NCBI RefSeq assembly: GCF_027497495.1
Contig: NZ_CP114205.1
Span: forward strand, 8,184,001 to 8,248,000
DNA length: 64,000 bases
Source: Streptomyces tubercidicus
GTDB lineage: Bacteria > Actinomycetota > Actinomycetes > Streptomycetales > Streptomycetaceae
Direction of reading: 5' to 3'
Shown here: piece after piece, positions 7,800-16,904 of the stretch
How positions within the stretch are numbered: position 1 is the stretch's first letter
Layout of the letters: every line of letters begins with the position of its first letter
Notes under the pieces: generated by a model
What the model was told of the DNA's origin: nothing
The model's input: only the letters and a program-made list of their open reading frames with translations
The model's database searches: none
Translations under genes and position numbers: made by a program

Positions 7800-8046
7800 G
7801 GTGATGCACCGGCGGTAACCCCATGGGGCGTCTGGGTGCATGTACGGGGCGTCGCATTGGAGCTGGTGGGCGCGGGGGAGTGCGCGCCTGGCTTGCTGGG
7901 GTTGTGTATATGTCCGTGTTTTGTAACACCAAACCGGATTTCTTCCGCCAAGGCGTGACCGGCGGTCACTGTGTGGGAGCCCGGTCAAACCGGCCGGGTA
8001 TCCGGTTTCCGGCGCCCTGTCGTGGCGCCGTATCCAGGGGGTTTTC
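7800..8046 (+). promoter_or_regulatory. Conserved leader of the lamin-tail gene, copy 1
   Basis: No gene is seen in these 250 bases, but the stretch is closely similar to 50283-50533, in front of the second lamin-tail copy. The best conserved block includes GTGTTTTGTAACACC (7916-7930), a 5-bp inverted repeat GTGTT/AACAC around TTGT, and a GGTCACTGTGTGGG block followed by CCGGTCAAAC. Conservation of non-coding sequence next to two paralogues suggests either a recent block duplication or a functional promoter/leader. I could not match it to a known riboswitch. Confidence 0.45.
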
Positions 8047-8550
8047 GTGTCCCGTAACGCTTCACGTATCGCCGCCGCTGTCCTCGGCTCTGCGGCTCTC
8101 GCGGCCACCGCTGTTCTCCCGGCCGCCGCGGCCGGCCACGGCCACCACACTCCGGCCCCGCACCACCACCACCGCTCGGCGGTGAGTCTCGGGGCGATCC
8201 AGTACGACAGCCCCGGGCGCGATGACCGCTCCAACCGGAGCCTGAACGCGGAATATGTGACGGTCAAGAACACTGGTCACCGCCCGGTCAACCTCCGCGG
8301 ATGGACCCTGTCCGACCGCTCGGGGCAGACCTACCGCTTCGGCAATGTGCGCCTGAAGGGCCACAGCCAGGTCCGTGTCCACACCGGCATCGGACGCGAC
8401 AACCGCTGGGACCTCTACCAGGACCGCCGCACCTACGTGTGGGACAACAATGACACCGCCACACTGCGCAACGACCACCGCCGCATCGTCGACGTCGAAA
8501 GCTGGGGCCGCCACGGCGGTCACCACGGTCACTGGGGCCACAGCCACTGA
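8047..8550 (+). CDS. Secreted lamin-tail domain protein (copy 1)
   Basis: A 167-residue exported protein starting at GTG 8047. Residues 1-29 form a Sec signal peptide (SRNASRIAAAVLGSAAL core, ending in AAAA). A His-rich spacer follows, then a lamin-tail (LTD) beta-sandwich: LGAIQYDSPGRDDRSNRSLN, EYVTVKNTGHRPVNLRGW, LSDRSGQTYRFGNVRLKGH and RVHTGIGRDN. The C terminus is again His/Gly-rich. LTD domains in bacteria occur on secreted nucleases and surface proteins, but alone, as here, they have no known enzymatic role. Both His-rich ends could bind metal. A damaged paralogue lies at 50534-51009 with the same leader, and a strong hairpin follows the gene. Confidence 0.85.
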   Translation: MSRNASRIAAAVLGSAALAATAVLPAAAAGHGHHTPAPHHHHRSAVSLGAIQYDSPGRDDRSNRSLNAEYVTVKNTGHRPVNLRGWTLSDRSGQTYRFGNVRLKGHSQVRVHTGIGRDNRWDLYQDRRTYVWDNNDTATLRNDHRRIVDVESWGRHGGHHGHWGHSH

Positions 8551-8594
8551 ATGATGAGCCGCTGGTGAGACGTGGTCACTCCCACCAGCCCCTG

Positions 8595-8624
8595 GTGCGC
8601 CGCAGTCCTGCGTCTGCGGCGCAC
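8595..8624 (+). terminator. Hairpin terminator after lamin-tail copy 1
   Basis: An 11-bp perfect stem (GTGCGCCGCAG / CTGCGGCGCAC) with an 8-base loop lies 44 bases after the stop. The second lamin-tail copy has a related hairpin at the same relative place (51056-51087). Confidence 0.65.
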
Positions 8625-8810
8625 TGCCATGTCCGGCCCCGGGCCGCGGAGTTACGTCCCCGCGGGCCAGGCTGGGGCAGGCCGACGTGGTGTCTGAGGC
8701 CGTTTGAGCGGGTGCCGATGATGGGCAGGTGGTCAGTTCCCGTCCGGGGCCGGCGGTGCGACGGCATCACCGGTTCGGGAAAACCCCCGTTGCCCAGGCC
8801 CATCGGCTCT

Positions 8811-10484
8811 TCAGTCGGAGATGCAGCCGCTCTTCGCGCCCGCGGTGTCGAGGCGGCAGAAGCACGACGCCTCGACGGGGACGTCCGCGAGTGCGGTGGC
8901 CACGGTGAGTTGCTGGGCGACGATGCGGGCTTCCCCCGTCTTGCCGAGCTGCACGAGGCATTCGTGGAAGCCGTGGAGGGCCCAGACGTTTCCTGGATGC
9001 TGCAAGGGCCTGGGCAGGGTGTTGTCGAGTCCGAGGTCGGCCCGGTAGACGGCCTCGGCCTCTTCGACCCGGCCCTGTTCCAGCAGGAGCGCCCCGTAGG
9101 CGTGACGGGTCGGCTGCATCCAGCCCCACGGTTCGTCGTAGGGCAGGTTGTCGTCGAGCTCGATGGAGCGCTCCAGGGCGGCGAACGCCGCGTCGTACTC
9201 GCCCTTGCGGTAGTCGAGTTCGCCGTCGAGCATGGCGGAGGCGATCGCCAGGATGTCCCGGCACGTGTTGTTGAACAGCATCCGCGTCTCGGGAACCCGT
9301 TCGGCCGTGCGGCGGAACAGTTCGCGTTCGGCCTCGGCCTCGTCGGTCGCCCCCGTGGCGGAGTACGCCACTGCGCGCGCGTAATGCAGCATTGCCGTGG
9401 TGACGCAGTACAGCCCCGGGTCGGAGGGCATCGGCAGCGCGAGGATGTCTGTCCACCGGCCGAAGCGGATCAGCACGTGCACCCGCATGGCGAGGAAGCC
9501 CTCCAGCCAGTCGGCCATGGGCGGGCTCTCCACGCGCAGCAGCTCCTCGGGGATGGACGCCTCAAGTTGCGCGGCAGTCTCCAGGGCCGTCCTCGACTGG
9601 CCGAGGAACATCGCGCCGTAGATCTTGAAGTGGTAGTTGTGCGAGCGGTACAGCGTGTAGAAGTTCATCGCGCCGGCTCGCCGCAGGTACCTCTCGTCGG
9701 CCCTGATCGCGTCGCTGTTGCCCGATACGACCCGTCGGTAGTCCCCGCACAGCACGTCGAGATGTGAGGGCATGTGGTGCAGGTGGCCCCCGTCCGGGAC
9801 CAGTCCTCGCAGTCGGTCGGCGACCGAAAGAGCCTTCTCCGGCGTCGGCGACATCTCCATGAGGTGGATGTACATGTGGAGCGTGCCCGGATGATCGCTG
9901 CCGGTCGCGGTCAGCAACGCGCGGTCGAGGACGGCCTTGGCCTCCAGCGTGCGCGCGCGGACGGCAGGCTCGCCCGTGCGCAGGTCCCACAGCTGCCACG
10001 GGGTGAGGTTCATCAACGCGTCCGCGTAGAGGGTGGCGACGTCCAGGTCGTCGGGAGCGAGTTCGTATACGGCGCGCATGGCCTCGGCGTAGGGCTCGTT
10101 CCAGAGGGAACAGTCCTCCGCGGCGTGTGAGGCGGGGTAGCGCTCGCGCAGTGCCTCAATGAGCGCGCGCTCAATCGGCGTGGCCCCGTCGGACAGTGCA
10201 TGGGCCCGTTCGACGGCGGCGTGCGCCCGTTCCACCGAGCGCTCCAGATCGGCGTCGTCGAAGAAATCCCAGGGCTTGTTGTAGTTGGGGCCCAGGGCAT
10301 ACGCGATGCCCCAGTACGCCATGGCGCAGCCGGGATCCGCCGCTGCCGCCGCTTCGAAGCAGATGACCGCCTCTTCGTGGTTGAACGCGTAGCTCCATAC
10401 GAGGCCACGGTCGAACCAGAGCTGTGCCTCCGGCGAACGTGTCGATACGGGCCGGGTGAAGGTCCCGAGGTCGAAGTAGTCCAT
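8811..10484 (-). CDS. Tetratricopeptide repeat protein
   Basis: A 557-residue soluble protein made almost entirely of paired helices. Typical TPR pieces are visible: FNHEEAVICFEAAAAADPGC, AMAYWGIAYALGPNYNKPWD, HYARAVAYSATGATDEAEAE and YGALLLEQGRVEEAEAVYRA. The middle contains HLHHMPSHLDVLCGDYRR, a His-rich segment conserved in this bacterial TPR family of unknown function. No signal peptide or catalytic domain is visible. I chose ATG 10484 (AGGAG 8 bases upstream) although the frame is open to 10667; the extra part is Arg/Gly-rich. The gene stands alone, divergent from the PhoD gene across about 620 bases. Confidence 0.85.
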   Translation of the reverse strand: MDYFDLGTFTRPVSTRSPEAQLWFDRGLVWSYAFNHEEAVICFEAAAAADPGCAMAYWGIAYALGPNYNKPWDFFDDADLERSVERAHAAVERAHALSDGATPIERALIEALRERYPASHAAEDCSLWNEPYAEAMRAVYELAPDDLDVATLYADALMNLTPWQLWDLRTGEPAVRARTLEAKAVLDRALLTATGSDHPGTLHMYIHLMEMSPTPEKALSVADRLRGLVPDGGHLHHMPSHLDVLCGDYRRVVSGNSDAIRADERYLRRAGAMNFYTLYRSHNYHFKIYGAMFLGQSRTALETAAQLEASIPEELLRVESPPMADWLEGFLAMRVHVLIRFGRWTDILALPMPSDPGLYCVTTAMLHYARAVAYSATGATDEAEAERELFRRTAERVPETRMLFNNTCRDILAIASAMLDGELDYRKGEYDAAFAALERSIELDDNLPYDEPWGWMQPTRHAYGALLLEQGRVEEAEAVYRADLGLDNTLPRPLQHPGNVWALHGFHECLVQLGKTGEARIVAQQLTVATALADVPVEASCFCRLDTAGAKSGCISD

Positions 10485-11106
10485 GAGGATCTCCTGCAAA
10501 GGGAGGACCAAGGTGCCCCGGATGGACGAATGTCGCTGCGCCGCCGCGACGAGGTCCGCCTGCTCCTGGCGGACCGCTCCCGGGGAGTCATTTCGACCGT
10601 AACCCGGCGGTGGCCGGCGCCCGGGTACTGCTCGGGTGCCACGCCGAGGAACGCCGCCAGAATGCAACCGGCCGCCGGTTCCACCTCGCCCGCCACGCCC
10701 AAGCCGATCGCTGACGAGGTAGGCGAGTCCGCAGTCGCGCGACTGGTACAGGCCGCTCGATCTCCGCCAGGCGGCATCGAGACAAGAATCGACGCCGACA
10801 GCCCCCTCACCGACACGGTCGACCGCATCAGGGTCGCCGGCGGCCTGGTTTATGGGGCACGGCGCCCATCATGTCCGCCGGAAGTACGCAGTGGACCAGC
10901 ACCATCGGACGCCCGCGCACCAGGCCCTGAGAGCCTCTGAGAGGGCGTTTCGGGAGCCGCTGTCCGTTTCTTCGTGTGCCTTGGGTTAGTTAGGCCCGGC
11001 GTCCCCGCCCATTCACCGAGCGGAGGGGCGTCGGCTCCCGCGGGTGAGTAGACATGCCGAGTCGTGCAGATATGCGTGCCGTCGAGCCACCCAGGGAGCA
11101 CTGACC
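10485..11106. other. Intergenic region between the TPR and phoD genes
   Basis: 622 bases with no convincing gene. It must hold the divergent promoters of the TPR and phosphatase genes. A minus-strand stretch near 10610-10680 reads ILAAFLGVAPEQYPGAG, which faintly recalls the end of an AraC-type domain, but it is too short to call. The segment around 10940-10990 is less GC-rich than its surroundings. Confidence 0.4.
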
Positions 11107-12669
11107 ATGGCAATCCAGCGACGCCAACTCCTGCGATCCGGCCTTTTGTTGGGCGCCGGAGCCGCCCTGCCCACTGCCCTCGCGAGCGCCGGACCCGCTC
11201 TCGCCGCGCCGGCCCTCGTACGGAGCGGGCGCCCCGCCCTCACCCACGGCGTGCAGACCGGCGACGTCACCGCGCACGGCGGCGTCGTCTGGACCCGGGC
11301 CGACCGGCCCGCCCGGATGGCGGTCGAGATAAGCACCCGCCCCGACTTCGCGCGGTCGGTGACCATACCCGGCCCCGTCCTCACGGCCGAGACCGACTTC
11401 ACCGGCAAGGTCAAGCTGTCCGGGCTGCCCGCCGGGAGCGACGTCCACTACCGGGTGCGGCTCGCCGACCCCGGCGACGCCTCACTCGTGGGTGAGCCCG
11501 CTACCGGCCGGCTGCACACGGCGCCCGCGATCCGCGACGATGTGCGCTTCGTCTGGTCCGCCGATCTGGCGGGCCAGGGCTGGGGCATCAACCCGGAGGC
11601 GGGCGGCTACCGGATCTTCCGGGCCATGGCGGAGCGCGACCCGGACTTCTTCCTGTGCAGCGGCGACTTCTGGTATGCCGACGGCGTGATCCCCGAGACC
11701 CGACCCCTCCCGGACGGCCGTATCTGGCGCAATCTGGTGACCCCGGAGAAGTCCAAGGTCGCCGAGACCCTGGCCGAGTTCCGCGGCCAGCACAAGTACA
11801 ACCTCATGGACGAGAACCTCCGCGCCTTCGCCGCGGCCGTCCCGCAGATCAACCAGTGGGACGACCACGAGGTCCTCAACAACTGGTATCCGGGCGAAGT
11901 GCTCACCGACACCCGCTACACCGAGCGGCGCGTGGACGTCCTCGCCGCCCGCGCCCGGCAGGCACTTTTCGAGTACCTGCCGATCGGGACGGCTCCCAGC
12001 GGCGACGGCCGCGTCCACCGCGTCATCCGCTACGGGCCGCTCCTCGACGTCTTCGTACTCGACATGCGCACCTACCGGGACGCCAACAGCGCGAACACCG
12101 GGCCCGCCACGGACAGCGGGATCCTGGGGGCGAAGCAGGCCGCATGGCTTGAGCGCGAGCTGGCGGCCTCGCGGGCGACCTGGAAGGTGATCGCCGCAGA
12201 CATGCCGCTGGCGCTCGTGGTACCGGACGGCGCCGCGCTGGAGGCGATAGCGCAGGGCGATGGCGGCGCTCCGCTGGGCCGCGAGGGGGAGATCGCCCGG
12301 GTCCTGTCCTTCATCCACCGGCGGCACATCGCCAACACCGTCTGGCTCACCGCGGACGTGCACTACACCGCCGCCCACTACTACGACCCGGACAAGGCGG
12401 CCTTCCAGGACTTCACGCCGTTCTGGGAGTTCGTCTCCGGTCCGCTCAACGCCATCGTCGCCAACGAGCCCAACAGGCTCGACGGCACATTCGGCCCTCA
12501 GGTCCGCTTCCAGTCCCTCGCCCCGGACACGGAGCACAACAACCCGGCGTACGGCCACCAGTACTTCGGCGAGGTCGACATCGACGGCTCGTCCGAGGTC
12601 ATGACCGTACGGCTGCGCGACATCGACGGGAAGGTGCTCTACTCCGTGGGAATCGACCCGCAGCGCTGA
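11107..12669 (+). CDS. phoD: PhoD-type alkaline phosphatase, Tat-exported
   Basis: A 520-residue secreted phosphodiesterase/phosphatase of the PhoD family. The N terminus has a twin-arginine signal: QRRQLLRSG followed by a hydrophobic Gly/Ala/Leu segment ending ALAAPA near residue 37. Residues about 45-140 form the PhoD N-terminal Ig-like domain (LTHGVQTGDVTAHGGVVWTR). The catalytic part shows the metal-binding motifs CSGDFWYADG, INQWDDHEVLNNWYPGE and VWLTADVHYTAAHYYDP. PhoD enzymes bind Ca/Fe and release phosphate from phosphodiesters and monoesters outside the cell, usually under phosphate limitation. The ATG at 11107 has GGGAG upstream; the frame is open further but that part lacks a signal. 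No PHO box was identified with confidence. Confidence 0.9.
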   Translation: MAIQRRQLLRSGLLLGAGAALPTALASAGPALAAPALVRSGRPALTHGVQTGDVTAHGGVVWTRADRPARMAVEISTRPDFARSVTIPGPVLTAETDFTGKVKLSGLPAGSDVHYRVRLADPGDASLVGEPATGRLHTAPAIRDDVRFVWSADLAGQGWGINPEAGGYRIFRAMAERDPDFFLCSGDFWYADGVIPETRPLPDGRIWRNLVTPEKSKVAETLAEFRGQHKYNLMDENLRAFAAAVPQINQWDDHEVLNNWYPGEVLTDTRYTERRVDVLAARARQALFEYLPIGTAPSGDGRVHRVIRYGPLLDVFVLDMRTYRDANSANTGPATDSGILGAKQAAWLERELAASRATWKVIAADMPLALVVPDGAALEAIAQGDGGAPLGREGEIARVLSFIHRRHIANTVWLTADVHYTAAHYYDPDKAAFQDFTPFWEFVSGPLNAIVANEPNRLDGTFGPQVRFQSLAPDTEHNNPAYGHQYFGEVDIDGSSEVMTVRLRDIDGKVLYSVGIDPQR

Positions 12670-13026
12670 GGAGTCCACCGGAGCAGGACGGCCCCGCCGG
12701 CCGGGACGTGCGGTGACGCTCACACCGGCACCGTAGACCGCCGCGTCAAGAAGGATGGTCTGGCGACGTGGGGGAGGGACGCTCTCCGGCGCGCCTTCGC
12801 CGATGCCGACTTCGATTCACAAGCCGTTCCCCGGGCCGGGGGCGCCCAGCGGTGTCGCCGGCCCGGCACACAGGCATAGGAACCGGCCTTGCCGGAGCGG
12901 ATCCAGCCGGAGACGGCCCACAGGCCGACTGCGACGGCTTCGCGACGCGTCATACGGACCACCGTCGTGCGACCGTTGGCCAACGAGATTGTCGGGCCAA
13001 CCCCTTCCCTCCGCGCCGGGCCTGAT
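12670..13026. other. Intergenic stretch without a recognisable gene
   Basis: About 360 bases between phoD and the recombinase-like gene. Open frames exist on both strands, but none shows a known motif, good codon bias and a ribosome binding site together. A minus-strand reading MTRREAVAVGLWAVSGWIR (near 12935) may be a remnant, but the family is not recognised. Confidence 0.4.
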
Positions 13027-13410
13027 TCAGGCAGCGCGGGTATCAGCTGGCTGCGGCGAGTGGGGCGACGGTATCTCCACCACCTTGCAGCCGGCACCCT
13101 GCAGACGCTGGACCACCTCGCAGGCGCTGCAACCGTCGAGGGAGAACGCGAACAGGCCGACCACAAGCACCACGTCGTAGACACCGGACTCCACACTGCT
13201 GACCAGGCTTCCCAGAGCAGGGCGTGGCACCCGGGAGCTGAAACCGTTGTCCATGAAAACGATCGGCTCAGGCACTCCCAGTTGTCTTGCATAGTCGGCC
13301 AGGGCGTCCTGATGGGTGGCCAGCTGCCATATGTCGCCGGGGTAGCAACGCAGATACATCGCCACCCTGGGAGCAGAGCCATTGGCTGCGGTGAATTTCA
13401 TGACCCTCAT
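13027..13410 (-). CDS. Recombinase/resolvase-like N-terminal domain protein
   Basis: A 127-residue protein that resembles small Streptomyces proteins related to the catalytic N domain of serine recombinases. Visible pieces are AMYLRCYPGDIWQLATHQDAL, YARQLGVPEPIVFMDNG, SSRVPRPALGSLVSSVESG and VYDVVLVVGLFAFSLDG. The fold pattern (strand, helix, then PALGSLV.. helix and VVLV strand) fits, but the catalytic Ser-Arg context of true resolvases is replaced by LRCYP. There is no DNA-binding HTH, so it is probably not an active recombinase. The start could be ATG 13410 or ATG 13401. It may be a regulator or a domesticated mobile-element part. Confidence 0.6.
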   Translation of the reverse strand: MRVMKFTAANGSAPRVAMYLRCYPGDIWQLATHQDALADYARQLGVPEPIVFMDNGFSSRVPRPALGSLVSSVESGVYDVVLVVGLFAFSLDGCSACEVVQRLQGAGCKVVEIPSPHSPQPADTRAA

Positions 13411-13534
13411 ACCTACTATTCGCAGAGAGGTGAAAACTGCCCGAAGTGAGATCTGAGCGATTTTGCATATTCCCGCCCTTGAGGGAGGAGGATTTCAGGT
13501 TTCCGGTTCCCAAGGGGAGGGCGCGATCCGGACC

Positions 13535-13600
13535 TCACCGGGGAGAATGTGCCGCGTTGGTGACCAGTTCTGAGACCGCCAGTACGGCGTCGAGGATCTC
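13535..13600 (-). pseudogene. Fragment of an RsbW-like ATP-binding (anti-sigma) protein
   Basis: On the minus strand the frame reads EILDAVLAVSELVTNAAHSPR followed by a stop at 13537-13535. The block AV..VSELVTNA.. is the N-box of the HATPase domain of Streptomyces anti-sigma/ATP-binding regulators. The upstream part up to about 13700 reads plausibly only in another frame and lacks the start region, and the G-boxes are missing. It is a small remnant in the 530-base gap before the LAL regulator gene. Confidence 0.35.
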
Positions 13601-13779
13601 GGGTACGCATCGTGGTGCACGACCGCCGGCTGACAGTGCTCCTGGGCAACGTCCGGGGGCGGTGCTGGATCTCCAGTGAGGACGGAGGGCTGGGGTGCGA
13701 GAGGCCGTTCATGATGGTCGTCCCATCGGGGCGGATGGTGTTATGTGATCCGTTCTAGGCGCTGCACGCACTCGGGACA

Positions 13780-13796
13780 CTAGGGAAACCCCCTAG
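13780..13796. promoter_or_regulatory. CTAGGG-N5-CCCTAG dyad upstream of the LAL regulator
   Basis: A 6-bp inverted repeat CTAGGG / CCCTAG separated by AAACC lies about 150 bases before the GTG start of the LuxR-family gene at 13944. It is the clearest symmetric element in the 530-base gap (13411-13943), which holds no complete gene. It could be an operator or part of a promoter. No function is known. Confidence 0.35.
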
Positions 13797-13943
13797 CATT
13801 CGCCCCACGCCATCCGCCGGCCTTCGCCCCCAACATCGCCGCGGCCCCCGCGCACCGTAACCGGCTGCCGGCGGGTCGGCAGCCGGGAAGGGGGCGGAGC
13901 GGGAAGCGGGTCCCGGTCTCTGGCCCCGGCGCATACTGGGAGC

Positions 13944-16859
13944 GTGGAGCGGACCGGCGCTCTGTACGAGCGCGACACCGAGATCAGCGCTCTCACCGGC
14001 CTGGTCACACGGGCCCAGGCCGGACGAGGGGGACTCGCTGCCGTCGAAGGGCCGGCGGGCGTCGGCAAGAGCAGCCTGCTCGCTCAGATCCGCACGATCG
14101 CTGCGCCGCCCACGTTCTGTGTGGCTACCGCCCGCGGTGTCGAACTGGAGCGAGAGTTCTCCTTCAGTGTCGTGCGACAGCTGTTCGAGCCGCTGCTGGC
14201 CGCCGAAACTCCTGAGCGACGCGAACAGCTGCTATCCGGTGCGGCCGGCCAGGCCGCTCCCGTCTTCGGACCGGTCACCGCTGACGGCACCATCGCCGAG
14301 CGTGACTTTGCCGTCCGTCACGGACTGCTGTGGCTCACTTGCAACCTGTGCGACCAGCGACCCTTGGTGCTGGTGGTGGACGATGTTCACTGGGCGGACG
14401 TCGCCTCGCTGCGGTTCTTCATCCACCTGCTGCCACGACTGGAAACCCTCAGGCTCTGCATCGTCGTGGCCCTGCGCCCCAACGTGCCCGCAGCAGACCG
14501 GCACCTGCTGGATCGGATGATCACCGACCCCACCTGCCAGGTGCTGCGCCCGAAGGCGCTGAGCGCAGCGGCTGCCTCCAGCCTGGTGCGAGAGGAGTTC
14601 GCCAGGGCCGCGCCAGGAGAGCATGTGCAGGATGCCTTCCTGGCCGCCTGCTACAGCGCCACAGGGGGAAACCCCCTGCTGCTCAAGGAGACGGCTGCCA
14701 CCTTGCTGGCCGAGCATGTCGCGCCGCGAGCGGCGAATGCCACGCAGGTCACCACTCTGGGGCCGCGCGCTGTCGCCCGCTGGGTGTCGTTGTGGATTCA
14801 TCGCCTCCCGGCCCAGGACCTGGCGCTTGCCCAAGCGGTGGCCATTCTGGGGGGAGACGTTCCCCTGGAGCAGGCCGCGGCACTGGCGGAGCTGCCCTTG
14901 AGCGCGGCGATGCAAGCCACGGCTGACCTACAGCGCATCGAGCTGCTCCGTGCCGGATCCTGGCAGGGACCGTCCAAGCTGATCGGCTACACCCATCCTG
15001 TGGTCCAGGCCGCGATCTATCAGGCCATCGCCCCTGAGCAACTCTGTGCCGCACACCGTCGAGCCGCCGACCTGCTCTCCCGGACCGGAGCCGAGGCGGA
15101 GAAGGCAGCCGCGCATGTGCTGCGCGTGCCGCCCGCCGGGGAGCCCGAGCTGCTCTCGATTCTGCTGCGTGCCGCCCGCGATGCCCGCAGCCGGGGTTCT
15201 CCTCATGCCGCCGTGACCTACCTTCGGCGGGGCCTCAGCGAGGCGTCGATCCCCAACGAGCGCCTGGAGGTCCTGCATCAGCTGGGGAGCACCTTGCAGC
15301 TCACTGACACCGATGCCTCCGTGAGCTATCTGCGGCAAGCCCTGCCCCTGGCAGGCAACGACCGTCACCGCGCGGCGATCGCCAGCCTCCTGGGCAACGG
15401 ACTGCTGCTGTCCCAGCGCATTCCTGAAGCGCTGGAGGTGTGGCGCCAGGCCCTGGCCCAGCTGCCGCCCGATGCCCCGGACCTCACCGCCAGGCTGCAG
15501 GCCGACATCCTCTCCGTCCCCCTCTTCGAACCGGCCGCCCCCGACATCCGGCAGGACATCCTGCGCGAGGTGGGTGAGCAGCGGCTGCTGGAGCCAGGGC
15601 CCTCCCTGGGAGGAAAACTCCTGGATTGCGTGATCGCCGGGCACGATGCCGTCGTCGGCGACCCCCGCGCTGTTCCGCGGGCGCTGCGGGCCATACAGGA
15701 CGGGGAACTGCTCCAGCAGGCCATCGGCACAACATCACTGGCCCTGGCGTGGTGGGTGCTGATCTGCGCTGACCGGTCAGAAGCGCTCACCAGCCTGGAC
15801 CAGGCAGTGACACAGGCCTACCAAGAAGGATCAACCAGCACCCTGACTACCGCCCTGACCTACCGCGCGCTGGCCCGGTTGGCCAGGGGCACCCTGACCG
15901 AAGCGGAAGCCGATGCCCGCGAAGCCGTTCACGCTGTCGAGACTGCCGGCATCAGCCTGCACCGCCTGCTCCTCGGCCCGTTCCTGGCCGACATCCTCAT
16001 TGAGCGAGGCAGCCTGGACCAAGCCGAGCAAGCGCTGGACTGGGCTGTGGAAGGCGAGGCGCTTCCTCTCACCGGCCTCATCTATCACCTGCTGCTGAGC
16101 CGTGCCCGCCTGCTGCGCCTGCGGGCGAAGCCGGGAGACGCCCTTGAGGCTGTATTGGCCGCAGGAGAGGCCTTCGTCGCGGCCGGTGGGCAGAACCCCG
16201 CGGTCCTGCCGTGGCAGTCCGAGGCCGCGCTGTGTCTGCATCAGCTGGACCGGGAAGAGGAAGCGCAGTCGCTGGCTCTGGAAGAACTGCGACTGGCCCG
16301 CGAGTGGGGCGCGCCGCTGGCCCGCGGACGAGCCTTGCGCATCGCCGGACTCGTTCACCGCGGCCAGAAAGGGATGGCCTTCCTTGAGCAGGCCGTTGAC
16401 CGGCTCCGGTTTTCGCCGGCCCGCCTGGAACACGCCAAGGCAACCGCGGAACATGGCGCTCTGCTACGCCGCGCCGGCCGGCGCACGGACGCCCGGCGCG
16501 TCCTGAACGAGGCCTGCGACCTTGCCTCTCGCTGCCGCGCACAGCCGCTCGTCCAACAGATCAACACCGAGCTCAAGGCGTGCGGTGCCCGCCCCCGCAG
16601 CGCTCTTGCTGTCGGAATCGAGGCCCTTACCCCCAGTGAACGGCGCGTCGTGGAGTTGGCCGCCGCTGGAAGATCCAACCGCGAGATCGCCCAAACCCTG
16701 TTCGTCACGCACAAGACCGTCGAGGCCCATCTGGCCAGTTCCTATCGCAAACTCGACATCAGCAGCCGGCGCCAGCTGGCCGAGCAGCTCGCCGGCCCGG
16801 CCCAGGTGGGGTCTGCTCCGAAGCGCAACCACAGCCCGGGTTCACATGAGATCACATGA
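13944..16859 (+). CDS. LAL-type LuxR family transcriptional regulator (AAA ATPase plus HTH)
   Basis: A 971-residue large ATP-binding LuxR regulator. Residues 36-44 are the Walker A loop GPAGVGKSS, and LVLVVDDVHWAD (D146-D147) is Walker B. The middle (about 330-880) is a helical TPR-like scaffold. The C terminus (about 895-952) is the LuxR HTH: LTPSERRVVELAAAGRSNRE, then IAQTLFVTHKTVEAHLASSY. LAL proteins are large activators, often of antibiotic or signalling clusters, thought to use ATP and a ligand to control DNA binding. The start is GTG 13944 with GGGAG just upstream. It is followed at 45 bases by a receiver gene on the same strand, so it may control or belong to the phosphorelay cluster. 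Confidence 0.9.
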   Translation: MERTGALYERDTEISALTGLVTRAQAGRGGLAAVEGPAGVGKSSLLAQIRTIAAPPTFCVATARGVELEREFSFSVVRQLFEPLLAAETPERREQLLSGAAGQAAPVFGPVTADGTIAERDFAVRHGLLWLTCNLCDQRPLVLVVDDVHWADVASLRFFIHLLPRLETLRLCIVVALRPNVPAADRHLLDRMITDPTCQVLRPKALSAAAASSLVREEFARAAPGEHVQDAFLAACYSATGGNPLLLKETAATLLAEHVAPRAANATQVTTLGPRAVARWVSLWIHRLPAQDLALAQAVAILGGDVPLEQAAALAELPLSAAMQATADLQRIELLRAGSWQGPSKLIGYTHPVVQAAIYQAIAPEQLCAAHRRAADLLSRTGAEAEKAAAHVLRVPPAGEPELLSILLRAARDARSRGSPHAAVTYLRRGLSEASIPNERLEVLHQLGSTLQLTDTDASVSYLRQALPLAGNDRHRAAIASLLGNGLLLSQRIPEALEVWRQALAQLPPDAPDLTARLQADILSVPLFEPAAPDIRQDILREVGEQRLLEPGPSLGGKLLDCVIAGHDAVVGDPRAVPRALRAIQDGELLQQAIGTTSLALAWWVLICADRSEALTSLDQAVTQAYQEGSTSTLTTALTYRALARLARGTLTEAEADAREAVHAVETAGISLHRLLLGPFLADILIERGSLDQAEQALDWAVEGEALPLTGLIYHLLLSRARLLRLRAKPGDALEAVLAAGEAFVAAGGQNPAVLPWQSEAALCLHQLDREEEAQSLALEELRLAREWGAPLARGRALRIAGLVHRGQKGMAFLEQAVDRLRFSPARLEHAKATAEHGALLRRAGRRTDARRVLNEACDLASRCRAQPLVQQINTELKACGARPRSALAVGIEALTPSERRVVELAAAGRSNREIAQTLFVTHKTVEAHLASSYRKLDISSRRQLAEQLAGPAQVGSAPKRNHSPGSHEIT

Positions 16860-16904
16860 AATAGCCTGGAAAGTCCTTGAATGTCTGGGAGTGGAGTTCA
16901 CACC

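Noticed and set aside
6688..7932. Minus-strand open frame of 414 residues opposite the P450 gene
   Set aside because: The P450 on the plus strand has all family motifs, so the opposite frame is a shadow.
7900..8046. Riboswitch (for example cyclic-di-AMP type) in the lamin-tail leader
   Set aside because: The leader is conserved and structured, but I could not match the core nucleotides of any riboswitch class; kept only as a conserved leader.
10600..10680. AraC-type C-terminal remnant on the minus strand
   Set aside because: Only a few residues (FLGVAPEQY) resemble such a domain; no HTH is visible.
12889..13449. Plus-strand open frame of 186 residues opposite the recombinase-like gene
   Set aside because: No motif; the minus-strand product matches a known small-protein pattern.
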